64,000 nt of DNA from an uncultured Acidimicrobiales bacterium (GTDB taxonomy: Bacteria > Actinomycetota > Acidimicrobiia > Acidimicrobiales > Aldehydirespiratoraceae): assembly GCA_958296055.1 (NCBI GenBank), contig CATQHS010000001.1:475917-539916 (forward strand), read 5' to 3'. Positions within the stretch are counted from its first letter, which is position 1, and every line of letters begins with the position of its first letter. This document shows positions 24,549-33,192 of this stretch, in pieces. A program made the translations under genes and the position numbers. The notes under the pieces were generated by a model. It was given only the letters and a program-made list of their open reading frames with translations. It had not been told where the DNA came from and ran no database searches.

Positions 24549-27503
24549 ATGGCCCGTACTTCGGAGAGGGCTTTCAACGGGCTGCTGGCTCAGGCGTTGG
24601 ATCGCAGACACCCGCGCTGGGACGTGAACGCGGAGCAGACCGGGGTGATCTCCGGGTCGCCGGGCCGGGCTCCTGACATTGTGGTCACCCCGCACGGGGG
24701 CGCCGCCGGGACGCCGGTGGTGATCGAAACCGAATACGCCCCGGCCCGGACCGTGGAATCCGACGCGGAGCGACGGATCGGCTTGAAACTGATCAGCACT
24801 GGCCACACGGTGGAGCAGGTAGTGGCGCTGGCCGCGCCGGCGGCGTTGAGCGGGATGAACCAGCGGGATCTGCCCGATGCCATGGAAACAACCGAGTACA
24901 GGTACCGGTTGGCGACACGACAAGGCGCCGCCGGGGCCGTGGCGTGGTTTCCGGGGTCGGGATGGCTCACCGGCACGATCAACGACCTAGCCGGTCTGTG
25001 CGAGCAGATCGTCGTCAACGAACTAGTGGTCCAAGAAGCGGCGGACAAGATGGAGGAGACCGTGTCCACGGTCAGCCGGACGCTCGCCAAAGCCGTCAAA
25101 GACGACCCGCATGTGCTGGCCGGCGTAGCCGAGTCGTTGCACTTGGAGCCCTCAGAGCAGACCACCCGGATCGGCGTGACGATGATCGCCAACGCGCTGG
25201 TGTTCCAGTTGGCTATACAAGGAGACGCCAACCCGAAGACGGGATGGCGGATACCCGGCCCGCACGCGGACGACACGCGGGATCATGTGCTGGATGTCTG
25301 GTGGAAGATACTTGACATCAACTATTGGCCGATCTTCTACACGGCGCACGGGGTGCTGTCTGAGATACCTCAGACGGTGGCCCAGACCGATGTGCTGCCG
25401 TCCCTGATCGAGTTGGCCCAGTCGTTGGCCGGGCACGGCGCCGTGTCCACATCGGACATGGCCGGGCAGATGTTCGGCAAACTGATAGCGGACCGCAAGT
25501 TCCTGGCCACCTTCTACACCCGCCGGGAGTCGGCCCGGCTGCTGGCGGAGATTGCGGTGTCCCGGCTGCCGGTCGAGGACTGGTCAGACTTCGAGCGGGT
25601 CGGTTCTTTGAAGATCGCCGATCTGGCGTGCGGGACCGGGGCGCTGCTGGCCGCCGCCTATGACCGGGTCGCGTCCAGGGTCCGCCGAGCCGGGGCCGAC
25701 GACGAGAACATGCACCCGGCGATGATGGAGAACGTCTTGGTCGGCGCGGACATCATGCCCGCCGCCGCGCATCTCACATGCACGTCTCTGTCGGCGCTGC
25801 ACCCCCGGAAATGCTATGACCGGTCCGGTGTCCATTTGATGCGCTACGGCCAGGCCGACGACAAGCAGGGAAGCGGCACGCATATCAGGATCGGGTCTTT
25901 GGAGCTTCTGCACAGGTCCTACCAGCAGACGAACTGGCTTGACACAGGCGATGTTACGGTCATGCCGGTCCATGCTAAGGACGGCGAAGCGTCTCCGGTG
26001 CTTCGCCACGACACCGCTGATCTGGTGATCATGAACCCGCCGTTCACCCGGCCCACCAACCACAAGACGGAAGCCGCTCGGGGTGTCCCGGTCCCGTCGT
26101 TTGCCGGGTTCGGCACCGACAAAGAGGCGCAGAAATTCATGGCCGCTCGGCTCATAGAGTTGAGTCCGGATAAATCCGTCGGACGGGGCAACGTCGGGCT
26201 GGGTTCTAACTTCCTCGACTTGGCCCACGTTAAGGTAAAACGGGGCGGTGTCATCGCTTTCGTGCTGCCGCTGACGGCTGTGTCCGGGGCCGACTGGGCC
26301 AAGTCGAGGAAACTGTTGACCGAGTATTACAAGGACATCTGCGTGGTGTCCATCGCTTCAGTCGGCGCTACCGCTTCGGCGTTCTCGGCTGACACGGCAA
26401 TGGCCGAGGTGCTGGTCGTCGCAACTCGCCGGAAGTTAGGTGAACTCAAAGGAGGCAACGCCCTCTGGGTAACGCTGAAAAACCGTCCGGCGAACCCTGT
26501 GGAAGCAGTGGAAATAGCCCGCAGCATCGCAGCGCTAAGCCAAGAAGAACGCTCTAGCGGCGGAACGCTACATGTAGGCGACGCACGGGCAGGGAGTTTC
26601 GCCCGTGCCAGCATCTCCAAAGGAGCCGGCTATGTCGGGCTGATTGAATCAGGTCTGGCCGACTGCGGCGAGGCCATGGCCGCGGGACGCCTGTGGCTGC
26701 CCCGCCTGCACGACATGCCGGGAGCCGTTCTGGTCAACTTGAAGGAACTGGGCGACCGCGGCCCGGTTCACCGCGACATCAACGGCTACACGGGCAAACC
26801 CGGGGATTCGGACCCCCGCGGCCCGTTCGACGTCGAGAAAACGACCGCATGGAAGGCAGCCGAGTACCCGATGTTGTGGGCTCACAACGCCAAGCGCGAA
26901 ACCCGGCTCGTCGTGGAACCTGACACTCAAGGCAATATCCGCGGCGGCATGGACGCCAAAGCCGACAAGATCTGGGGCATGCGGTCGCGGCTGCATTTCA
27001 ACCTTGACTTCCGATTCAACTCACAACCCCTCGCCGCGTGTTTCACCCCGGTCCCGTGCATCGGCGGCACGGCATGGCCCACCTTCACGCTGAAAGACTC
27101 GCACTGGGATACCGCCGTCTTGTTGTGGGCCAACACGACACTAGGGCTCATCGCGTTCTGGTGGGCCGGCTCGCGCCAACAGATCGGCCGGTCACGGCTG
27201 ACTATCACCAAACTCCCGGAACTCCCGGTCCTCGATCCCCGTGCTCTGACCGCCGGACAGTTGGATCAATCCCAGGCCATCTTCGACCGGTTCCAAGACG
27301 AAGAGTTCCTGCCCGCCAACGAGGCTTACCGCGACGACACCCGCATAGCGCTCGACGAAGCGGTCCTGACCGGAATCCTCGGCCTCGGCGATGACGCTGA
27401 CGGCAAGAAACATATCTCAGAATCTCTGCAAGTGCTGCGCGAGCAATGGTGCCGAGAGCCTTCAGTCCACGGAGGCAAGCACACCCAGCCGCCGCAGACT
27501 TGA
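24549..27503 (+). CDS. Large N6-adenine DNA methyltransferase with nuclease-like N-terminus (possible type IIG/BREX-like enzyme)
   Basis: A 984-aa single-chain enzyme. SAM-binding motif I is IADLACGTGALLAAAYD (about residues 353-370) and catalytic motif IV is LVIMNPPFTRP (about 492-502), which marks N6-adenine methylation. A target-recognition-like region follows (about 690-950). The first 100 residues contain PDIVVTPHGGAAGTPVVIE then TEYAP, a spacing like PD-(D/E)xK nucleases but with Glu where Lys is expected, so cleavage activity is unsure. The start has an excellent ribosome-binding site (GGAGGGAGG). No separate restriction or BREX gene adjoins it. GC is slightly below the core. I infer a solitary modification or fused restriction-modification enzyme in a defence-type island. 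Confidence 0.82.
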   Translation: MARTSERAFNGLLAQALDRRHPRWDVNAEQTGVISGSPGRAPDIVVTPHGGAAGTPVVIETEYAPARTVESDAERRIGLKLISTGHTVEQVVALAAPAALSGMNQRDLPDAMETTEYRYRLATRQGAAGAVAWFPGSGWLTGTINDLAGLCEQIVVNELVVQEAADKMEETVSTVSRTLAKAVKDDPHVLAGVAESLHLEPSEQTTRIGVTMIANALVFQLAIQGDANPKTGWRIPGPHADDTRDHVLDVWWKILDINYWPIFYTAHGVLSEIPQTVAQTDVLPSLIELAQSLAGHGAVSTSDMAGQMFGKLIADRKFLATFYTRRESARLLAEIAVSRLPVEDWSDFERVGSLKIADLACGTGALLAAAYDRVASRVRRAGADDENMHPAMMENVLVGADIMPAAAHLTCTSLSALHPRKCYDRSGVHLMRYGQADDKQGSGTHIRIGSLELLHRSYQQTNWLDTGDVTVMPVHAKDGEASPVLRHDTADLVIMNPPFTRPTNHKTEAARGVPVPSFAGFGTDKEAQKFMAARLIELSPDKSVGRGNVGLGSNFLDLAHVKVKRGGVIAFVLPLTAVSGADWAKSRKLLTEYYKDICVVSIASVGATASAFSADTAMAEVLVVATRRKLGELKGGNALWVTLKNRPANPVEAVEIARSIAALSQEERSSGGTLHVGDARAGSFARASISKGAGYVGLIESGLADCGEAMAAGRLWLPRLHDMPGAVLVNLKELGDRGPVHRDINGYTGKPGDSDPRGPFDVEKTTAWKAAEYPMLWAHNAKRETRLVVEPDTQGNIRGGMDAKADKIWGMRSRLHFNLDFRFNSQPLAACFTPVPCIGGTAWPTFTLKDSHWDTAVLLWANTTLGLIAFWWAGSRQQIGRSRLTITKLPELPVLDPRALTAGQLDQSQAIFDRFQDEEFLPANEAYRDDTRIALDEAVLTGILGLGDDADGKKHISESLQVLREQWCREPSVHGGKHTQPPQT

Positions 27504-27592
27504 CACACCCGCCGCAGACGGCACGGGCCGATCAGAACACTTCACGGACTACCCGCTGGAGATCCCGGCCGGCTCGGCTGTCTGCATCTAGC

Positions 27593-28641
27593 TGTTCTGG
27601 GCATAGAGGTTGGTAGCAGCGTGATGGGGTGAGCCCCCTGTGCGAGTGTGGTGGTGTAACAACCCACGAGCACAGGAGGCTCGATGTCGCACGCTAATGC
27701 ACGTTTGACTCCCGCGGGGCGGCTGCTGCTGGTCCAGCGGGTGGCCGCGGGGGAGCCCCAGGCCGAAGTCGCCCGCCAGATGAAGCTGTCGCGGGGCACA
27801 GTCGCGAAGTGGTGGGGCCGCTGGGTCGAGCACGGCGATCGCGGGCTGGTGGACCGCAGCTCGCGGCCGCGCCGGTCCCCTCGGCGCACCGACGCGAAGA
27901 CCGAGGAGCGGATCTGCCGGCTGCGGCGCACTACGAAGCGGGGCCCGGTGTATCTGTCGGCGCGCACCGGGGTGGCGGCTTCGACGGTGTGGCGGGTCCT
28001 TCGCCGCCACGGGCTGAACCGGCTGGACCGCATCGACCGCCCGACCGGGCGGGTGATCCGCCGCTATGAGAGATCGGCGCCGGGGGAGCTGGTGCACCTC
28101 GACATCAAGAAAGTCGCGAAGATCCCGCCCGGGGGCGGCTGGAGGGCACACGGCCGCCAAAGCCCCCAGGCCCGCCGCGCCCGCCGCGGCCCCCGCCGAG
28201 GCGGGTACACCTACCTGCACGTCGCCGTCGACGACTACTCCCGGGTCGCCTACGTCGAAGCCCTCGACGACGAGACCGCCGCCACCCTCGTCCAATTCTG
28301 GGCCAGAGCCCAGGACTGGTTCTGGGCCAACGACATGGCCGTGGACGCGGTGATGACCGACAACGGGGCCAACTTCTGCTCCGGGCTCTTCGCCGGGCTG
28401 CTCGCCCAACGCCGCATCACCCACCTGCGCACCCGCCCCTACCGGCCCCAGACCAACGGCAAAGCCGAACGATTCAACCGCACCCTCAGCGACGAATTCC
28501 TCTACAACCGGCGCTTCCGATCCGAAACCGACCGCCGCATCCGCCTCAAACGCTGGATACACGACTACAACTGCCACCGACACCACACCGCAGTCGGCGG
28601 CCCGCCCGCATCACGCGCTAACAACCTCACGCGAACTGACA
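27593..28641 (+). mobile_element. Intact IS481-family insertion sequence with 6-bp target duplication
   Basis: A 1049-bp element. Imperfect terminal inverted repeats begin TGTTCTGGGCATAGAGGTTG at the left and TGTCAGTTCGCGTGAGGTTG (rc) at the right. TCTAGC occurs on both sides (27587-27592 and 28642-28647), the expected target-site duplication. The internal transposase is complete, so the element may be active. A truncated relative lies at 22165-22838. Confidence 0.88.
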
Positions 28642-28646
28642 TCTAG
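27684..28646 (+). CDS. IS481-family DDE transposase
   Basis: A 320-aa integrase-type transposase. The N-terminal helix-turn-helix is ARQMKLSRGTVAKWWGRW, followed by a second DNA-binding segment (TRTGVAASTVWRVLRRHGL-like). The catalytic triad is Asp in VAVDDYSRVAY, Asp in MTDNGANFCS and Glu in NGKAERFNRTL. Start ATG has CAGGAGG upstream. The stop TAG at 28644-28646 lies in the duplicated target bases, not in the element, so each new insertion site decides how the protein ends. Confidence 0.92.
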   Translation: MSHANARLTPAGRLLLVQRVAAGEPQAEVARQMKLSRGTVAKWWGRWVEHGDRGLVDRSSRPRRSPRRTDAKTEERICRLRRTTKRGPVYLSARTGVAASTVWRVLRRHGLNRLDRIDRPTGRVIRRYERSAPGELVHLDIKKVAKIPPGGGWRAHGRQSPQARRARRGPRRGGYTYLHVAVDDYSRVAYVEALDDETAATLVQFWARAQDWFWANDMAVDAVMTDNGANFCSGLFAGLLAQRRITHLRTRPYRPQTNGKAERFNRTLSDEFLYNRRFRSETDRRIRLKRWIHDYNCHRHHTAVGGPPASRANNLTRTDI

Positions 28647-28704
28647 CGTTGTGCTGACCGAGGGCGCCCCGGCCGGTTGGCGCCGCTGATGCAGGAGGAC
28701 GAGC

Positions 28705-29940
28705 ATGAAAACGACCAGATGGGTTCTAGGTGTTCTGGCCGCGGCGGTCCTGGCCGGGGCGTGCAGCCCTGCGCCGGACAGCGCAACAGGCCCCTCCGCT
28801 GGGCCCACTGTCAGCGCGACGGCCGAGGCGGCGGAACAGCCGGGATCGTCTGACGACGACGGGCAGGAGATCAAGCCGCAGCCATCCGACCCAGAGCCGG
28901 ACGACAGACAGGAGGAAGCGCCCGCCGATCCGGGGGCCGAGGCGCAACCCGACGACGCCCCGGCTGACCCGGCCGCGGGCGAGACGGGCCAAGAAGATGC
29001 CCCAGGCCCAGCAGCCACGACCTCAGACGCGGACGCGGGCGAGACGGCGCCCGTTTCTGCGCCTGAAGAGGACCCGATCCCGGCGGATCAGACACAAGAG
29101 CAGGCCGCCCCCGCCGCTGACCCTCCCGCCGCCGGGGTGCTCGCCCTGCTGGACGCGCTGCCGGTGCGGCCGGAAGTTGCCCGGGCCGGTTATGACCGTG
29201 ACCTGTTCCGGCACTGGATCGACGCCGACGGCGACGGTTGCGACACCCGCCGGGAGGTGCTGTTAGCCGAGGCGGTGACCGCGCCCGGCGTGGGCGGCGG
29301 ATGCCGTCTCTCGGGCGGTGTGTGGTATTCGGCCTACGACGGCGCCACCGAGACGGGCACAGGCCGCGGTTTCGACGTGGACCACATGGTGCCGCTGGCC
29401 GAGGCGTGGGACTCCGGGGCGTCGGAATGGGGCCCGGAAAGGCGCGAGGACTTCGCCAACGACTTGGGCTACCCGGATTCGCTGGTGGCGGTCTCCGCCA
29501 GATCGAACCGGTCCAAGTCGGCCCAGGACCCGGCCGAGTGGCAACCCCCCGACGCCGCGGCGCGGTGCTGGTACGCGTCGGCTTGGGTGGCAGTAAAAAC
29601 CCGTTGGGGCCTATCCGCTGACCAGCGAGAAGTTGATGCTTTGCGGGGCGTCCTCACCGGCTGCGATGAAGCCGACCTGGCCGCACCGGCCCCATCGGCC
29701 CCGGCAACCGGCAGCGGCGACGCCCCGGACCAGCCCGAGGACACGACCGCGCCCCCCGCCGAACCGGCAGAACCGGCGGAACCGGCTGATCGGGCGGGTT
29801 TGGAGGCGGCGCTGTCGGAGATCCGGTCCAAGCCGTGCGGGGACTGGGGCGCCGAGGACCGGGCGCTGGCCAGGGAAGCCCCTGACGGGTACGACTGGGG
29901 CCGCCGCGACGGCAACAACGACGGGGTGCCCTGCGAGTGA
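28705..29940 (+). CDS. Secreted lipoprotein HNH nuclease with Excalibur domain
   Basis: A 411-aa exported protein. Lipobox LAGAC places lipidation at Cys20. Residues 25-145 are an acidic Asp/Glu/Pro/Ala spacer. The nuclease domain (about 150-310) has RHWIDADGDGCDTRREVLL, FDVDHMVPLAEAWDSGAS and ARSNRSKSAQDPAEW, typical of DUF1524-type HNH nucleases with the His-metal core in VDHMVPL. A Pro/Ala linker leads to a C-terminal Excalibur-type calcium-binding motif (DGNNDGVPCE). Similar nucleases are common at the actinobacterial surface, probably for DNA scavenging. The gene starts 63 bp after the IS481 element. Confidence 0.88.
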   Translation: MKTTRWVLGVLAAAVLAGACSPAPDSATGPSAGPTVSATAEAAEQPGSSDDDGQEIKPQPSDPEPDDRQEEAPADPGAEAQPDDAPADPAAGETGQEDAPGPAATTSDADAGETAPVSAPEEDPIPADQTQEQAAPAADPPAAGVLALLDALPVRPEVARAGYDRDLFRHWIDADGDGCDTRREVLLAEAVTAPGVGGGCRLSGGVWYSAYDGATETGTGRGFDVDHMVPLAEAWDSGASEWGPERREDFANDLGYPDSLVAVSARSNRSKSAQDPAEWQPPDAAARCWYASAWVAVKTRWGLSADQREVDALRGVLTGCDEADLAAPAPSAPATGSGDAPDQPEDTTAPPAEPAEPAEPADRAGLEAALSEIRSKPCGDWGAEDRALAREAPDGYDWGRRDGNNDGVPCE

Positions 29941-29954
29941 CCGGCCCCCCCCGG

Positions 29955-30488
29955 CTACACGACGGCCCCGGGAGTCCTTCGCCGGAGCCGGTCGGCGTAG
30001 GCCCAGGCGACGCAGCCGGCCAGGTCGTCGATGGTCTCGACCAGTTCCCTGATCCGGCCGGGCGCCGATAGCCGGGAACCGGCCAGGGCGGTCAACGCCG
30101 GGGCGGGCCGGCAGACGGCCTCGCCGCCGCGCCCGTCAGGATCGGCGGCCGCGTCCACGACAGCGAACGCCTCGAACCCGTCCTGGCCATCAGGCCCGGG
30201 CCGCCGGGCGCCGGCCACAACCCGCAACCCGCCTTCGGGCTGCTCGCTGGCGGTGAGCCACAGACCGGCCGCGGCCAGCTCAGGGCGCCCGGAGGCGACA
30301 GCCGCGCCGAGGACGGCCCCGACCCCGGCGAGGGCCCAGCCGTCGATCCCATCGCGCCGCACCCGCCGGACGGCCGGGGGGAACCGGCCCCGGACCGGCG
30401 CGCCGGCATCTGCCAGATCCCACAAGACACGCCACGCGGGCGTAGCCAACTGGGCGGCTGTCGGCCCGTCTTCCACGATCCTAGACAT
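29955..30488 (-). CDS. Hypothetical protein
   Basis: A 177-aa protein from the ATG at 30488 (MSRIVEDGPTAAQL...). It shows an Ala-rich helix (WALAGVGAVLGAAVASG), a small beta-rich central part and a C-terminal helix (RIRELVETIDDLAGCVAWAY). No family recognised. Upstream of the ATG there is no ribosome-binding site but TACCCT occurs 8 nt before it, compatible with a leaderless mRNA. The longer frame extending to 31163 is Arg/Pro-rich noise and was not used. Convergent with the secreted nuclease gene, 14 bp apart. Confidence 0.6.
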   Translation of the reverse strand: MSRIVEDGPTAAQLATPAWRVLWDLADAGAPVRGRFPPAVRRVRRDGIDGWALAGVGAVLGAAVASGRPELAAAGLWLTASEQPEGGLRVVAGARRPGPDGQDGFEAFAVVDAAADPDGRGGEAVCRPAPALTALAGSRLSAPGRIRELVETIDDLAGCVAWAYADRLRRRTPGAVV

Positions 30489-31132
30489 AAAGGACGAGGG
30501 TAGAAGATTGCAAGTCAAGGGCCCGCTGGCTGCTCGCGGGCCAACTGCTGGATCGTTTGACCACCGGTTCCCTTCGGTGTGCGGGCTGGAGGTGCGGTGC
30601 CCGGCCCGGGCCATCGCACTGTCATGGTCCGCGTGTCGTGGCCGAGGCCGGGCTGCACGCCACGGCTCAGCCGGCAGCGGGGCTCGCGAAGCCCGCGCCC
30701 CGAAGGCACGCCCCCGGGCCGTGACAGCCCCCGGGGTTGTCTGCCTGGCGGTCGCCGTCAACGCCCCGGCCCCGGGGGAGGTCCTCGCTTTGCGCCGCTG
30801 AAAGGCCACGGGAGCCCGCCGGGGCCGGGCTCGGCCCTGATCTTGCGTCAGCCCCATTCCGGCGGATCTGGCAGGCCGGGCGGATGCCCCCTCAGTGGCC
30901 GAGATGGAGATCCGGTCGGTCCCCGGCGCCGGTCGGCGGTGCGCTATCCGGTTCAGCCGCTCACGAGCGCCGGGCCGCCCCACCGGGCCGGGCGCGTGCC
31001 CGCCCGGCTCCGGCGCCCCTAGGCAGCGTCTCGTCGTCGGCTGCGATTTGACGTGCAGGCAGAATTTCGCCTTGATACGGTTTACGGCACATGTCCTCTG
31101 CCGTTGTCTGCTCTGGCCGGGCCCGGGCCGCC

Positions 31133-31178
31133 CGACAAGGCAGCGACCGGCGAGGGCTGCCATCCTGGAAGGGCCATG
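31133..31178 (+). promoter_or_regulatory. Hairpin-containing leader element, copy 1
   Basis: GGCAGC and GCTGCC enclose an 11-nt loop, followed by a CTGGAAGG ribosome-binding-like sequence and ATG at 31176. The whole block is repeated with changes at 31417-31463. The rest of 30489-31130 shows nothing recognisable. Confidence 0.35.
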
Positions 31179-31298
31179 GACGGATCGGCTGAAGACACGA
31201 ACTCCGCTTCCCGCCGCCGGCGCCCGGCGCCGGGGTCGGGCAGACGGCCAGCGGCCAGCCTCGGCGGGCCACCGCGGCTCGGGGGCGGCGCGGGATGA
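31176..31298 (+). CDS. Possible 40-aa basic small protein
   Basis: A short frame after the first hairpin leader (MDGSAEDTNSASRRRRPAPG...), Arg/Pro/Gly-rich, no family. It is reported only because a similar leader precedes another short frame 285 bp downstream. It may equally be non-coding. Confidence 0.2.
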   Translation: MDGSAEDTNSASRRRRPAPGSGRRPAASLGGPPRLGGGAG

Positions 31299-31416
31299 CC
31301 TCTCAGGGCGTGCAGAGCCCGGGACTGATCGCTGATCTGTGCCCGTCGACTGTGCTCCTGATCCGGGGGCACGCGGTCGACGCCGAGAGTTTGCCTCTGC
31401 TCCGTCGGCGCTGCCC

Positions 31417-31463
31417 GACTAGGCAGCGAAGCGGCAAGATCTGCCACACTGGAGGGACATATG
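31417..31463 (+). promoter_or_regulatory. Hairpin-containing leader element, copy 2
   Basis: Second copy of the block at 31133-31178: CCCGACTAGGCAG, GGCAG pairing with CTGCC across a different loop, then CTGGAGGGACAT and ATG at 31461. The stem is kept while the loop differs. Confidence 0.35.
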
Positions 31464-31607
31464 GGGCACAAACTGCTGAATCTGCGGTTCCGGTTTTCGC
31501 CTGGCACCTCCATCCGCCGCCGGCGACCTGACGGCCACGGCCCGCGGCACACCGTGCATGAACGAAGCTCTTGGTCGGCGAGCCAACACGGAAGAGGTCA
31601 TCCATGA
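31461..31607 (+). CDS. Possible 48-aa basic small protein
   Basis: A short frame (MGHKLLNLRFRFSPGTSIRR...) with GGAGGG close upstream, Arg/His-rich, no family. It follows the second hairpin leader. Weak evidence for coding. Confidence 0.25.
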   Translation: MGHKLLNLRFRFSPGTSIRRRRPDGHGPRHTVHERSSWSASQHGRGHP

Positions 31608-31701
31608 TAGGCTTACCCGCTGAGGCTGAAGTTTCGGGTCTGGGTACCGCCTGCCCCTGTTTGGATTTTGATCCAGTACTCTAAGGAAGGAGCCGATCAA
31701 C

Positions 31702-31869
31702 ATGGAAAACATCCTGCCATCTATTCTAGAGTTGGTCAAGCAGGACAAGACACTCCAAGAATACATCGACCAGACACGTGAAATTCAAGAAGCAGCGGCA
31801 GAATGCGCAACACTGGGGTTCTCTCGACCGAAGCAGGATAAGTGGGCAACAAGATATAACAAATCCTGA
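31702..31869 (+). CDS. Small protein (55 aa) upstream of the SDH-type protease
   Basis: An ATG at 31702 with a strong AAGGAAGGAG ribosome-binding site starts a 55-residue frame (MENILPSILELVKQDKTLQE..., ending RYNKS). It is amphipathic: a helix up to about residue 35, then a CATLGFSRPKQDKW segment. Composition is low-GC like the protease gene 44 bp downstream, so the two look like one imported unit. No family known. A partner, inhibitor or substrate of the protease is conceivable but not shown. Confidence 0.6.
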   Translation: MENILPSILELVKQDKTLQEYIDQTREIQEAAAECATLGFSRPKQDKWATRYNKS

Positions 31870-31885
31870 GAAAAGAAATCTACTC

Positions 31886-31912
31886 ATGCCTTCTGAAAGT
31901 AGCCTCGTTTAG
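31886..31912 (+). CDS. Eight-codon leader ORF before the SDH-type protease
   Basis: ATGCCTTCTGAAAGTAGC... encodes MPSESSLV and stops with TAG one base before the protease ATG. The protease begins with nearly the same bases (ATGCCTTCAAAA, MPSK). It looks like a duplicated start and could couple or dampen translation of the protease. Confidence 0.35.
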   Translation: MPSESSLV

Positions 31913-31913
31913 T

Positions 31914-32846
31914 ATGCCTTCAAAAGTCAGTTCAAAGTCAACGCCTTTTTCCCGCTCTATGCAATCATTGCGGGATGACCGCCAAACTCATGAACGCCAA
32001 GCTCTTATCCGTACATATGAGAAGACCACTAAACGCTCACTGGTAGTTTTCTGGGGTGAAATCGGTCCAAGTGCCATCGTACCATTTGTTGATGTTATCA
32101 ACGATTTACAAAAGAACAAGCCACTTGATCTAATGTTATCTTCATACGGCGGTGACGGTGACACATCTATACGAATGGCAAGGATTTGTCGTGGTTCTAA
32201 AAGGAAGTTTAGAATTATAGTTCCAGATATAGCCGCATCAGCTGCTACGCTTCTTACTCTTGCGGCCGATCTTGTCATCATGAGCGATGCATCAGCGTTA
32301 GGCCCAATTGATCCTCAAATTCATATGCCCCACAAGCATCAATATGTTGCAGCTAAACAAATACTAGGGATCGTTGATGATTTAGAGAGACGCATTCAAA
32401 ATCATCCTAAGGCGACCGGACTATATGGGGCGTTGCTGACGGGTATAGATGGTATCGCATACCAAAAAGCAAAAGCTGCTATTAAACAAACAGAAGAGTT
32501 TGTCACAGATATGTTGAAGCTACGTATGAAAGCTCCCACGAAACCGAAAGCTTTGAAGAAGGCGGCCTCTCAGATTGCTAAAGATCTTCAGAGTCAGGCT
32601 ATACATTCAGCTAATATAGGCTACACTGAAGCACGCGCAGCAGGTATTCCTACTGAGCATGTTAGTACACTACCTTCAGGACAATGGGAATTACTATGGG
32701 AGTTACATACAATGTATGTGGCCCAGTATAGTACTTCATTCAATTATGCTAATGTGATTGAAGGCCATAGCGCTTCATTTACCCGTCTTGATTCAGCCGC
32801 CGACTCTGATGGGAAAAATTCTCCAGACAAGTCTGAAGATACATAA
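31914..32846 (+). CDS. Serine dehydrogenase proteinase (SDH/ClpP-like fold)
   Basis: A 310-aa protein of the SDH proteinase family, which has the ClpP/crotonase fold. Visible are VVFWGEIGPSAIVPFVDVI, the oxyanion-hole-like glycine loop LSSYGGDGDTSIRM, and the region IIVPDIAASAATLLTLAADL that holds the nucleophile Ser in ClpP/SppA relatives (ASA in place of the usual motif). SALGPIDPQI follows, as in membrane-associated SppA homologues. No signal peptide or membrane helix is seen. GC is near 43%, indicating recent acquisition. It pairs with the small ORF at 31702. Related genes occur scattered in mobile islands; a defence role is an inference. Confidence 0.82.
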   Translation: MPSKVSSKSTPFSRSMQSLRDDRQTHERQALIRTYEKTTKRSLVVFWGEIGPSAIVPFVDVINDLQKNKPLDLMLSSYGGDGDTSIRMARICRGSKRKFRIIVPDIAASAATLLTLAADLVIMSDASALGPIDPQIHMPHKHQYVAAKQILGIVDDLERRIQNHPKATGLYGALLTGIDGIAYQKAKAAIKQTEEFVTDMLKLRMKAPTKPKALKKAASQIAKDLQSQAIHSANIGYTEARAAGIPTEHVSTLPSGQWELLWELHTMYVAQYSTSFNYANVIEGHSASFTRLDSAADSDGKNSPDKSEDT

Positions 32847-33192
32847 ACCGACCCTGACCGCTAACTGTGACAACCGGGGACGTTGTCCCTGGGTTGAGGG
32901 CTTGGGAGGAGGCGGCCACGGGCGACCGCGGCTGGTTACTGGTTGACCGACAACGAGCACGAAGGCGAGTTGAAGGGTTCTCGTCGGCTCCCGGCAACCC
33001 GGGCTTTGCACTCTGACGGGTTAGAGGACTCCCGTGCCGAGCGCCGCCGGGCCGCGCGTGCGGCGTGTCCGCCGCCGGGCCGCCATGTCGTCGGGTTGGC
33101 GCCGCACGCCGGTTTGGGGTGATCCTGGCAGTCGGTGTGGGCGCCGTTGGCGGTGCCGGCGTGGCGGTGCGAGACGGTCGGGGTGGCCGAGG

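Noticed and set aside
29955..31163. 402-aa minus frame
   Set aside because: The N-terminal 225 codons are Arg/Pro noise; only the part from ATG 30488 looks like protein.
32936..33121. Plus- and minus-strand short frames after the SDH protease
   Set aside because: The minus frame is better explained as the frameshifted tail of the Cys/His-rich protein; the plus frame has no start signal.
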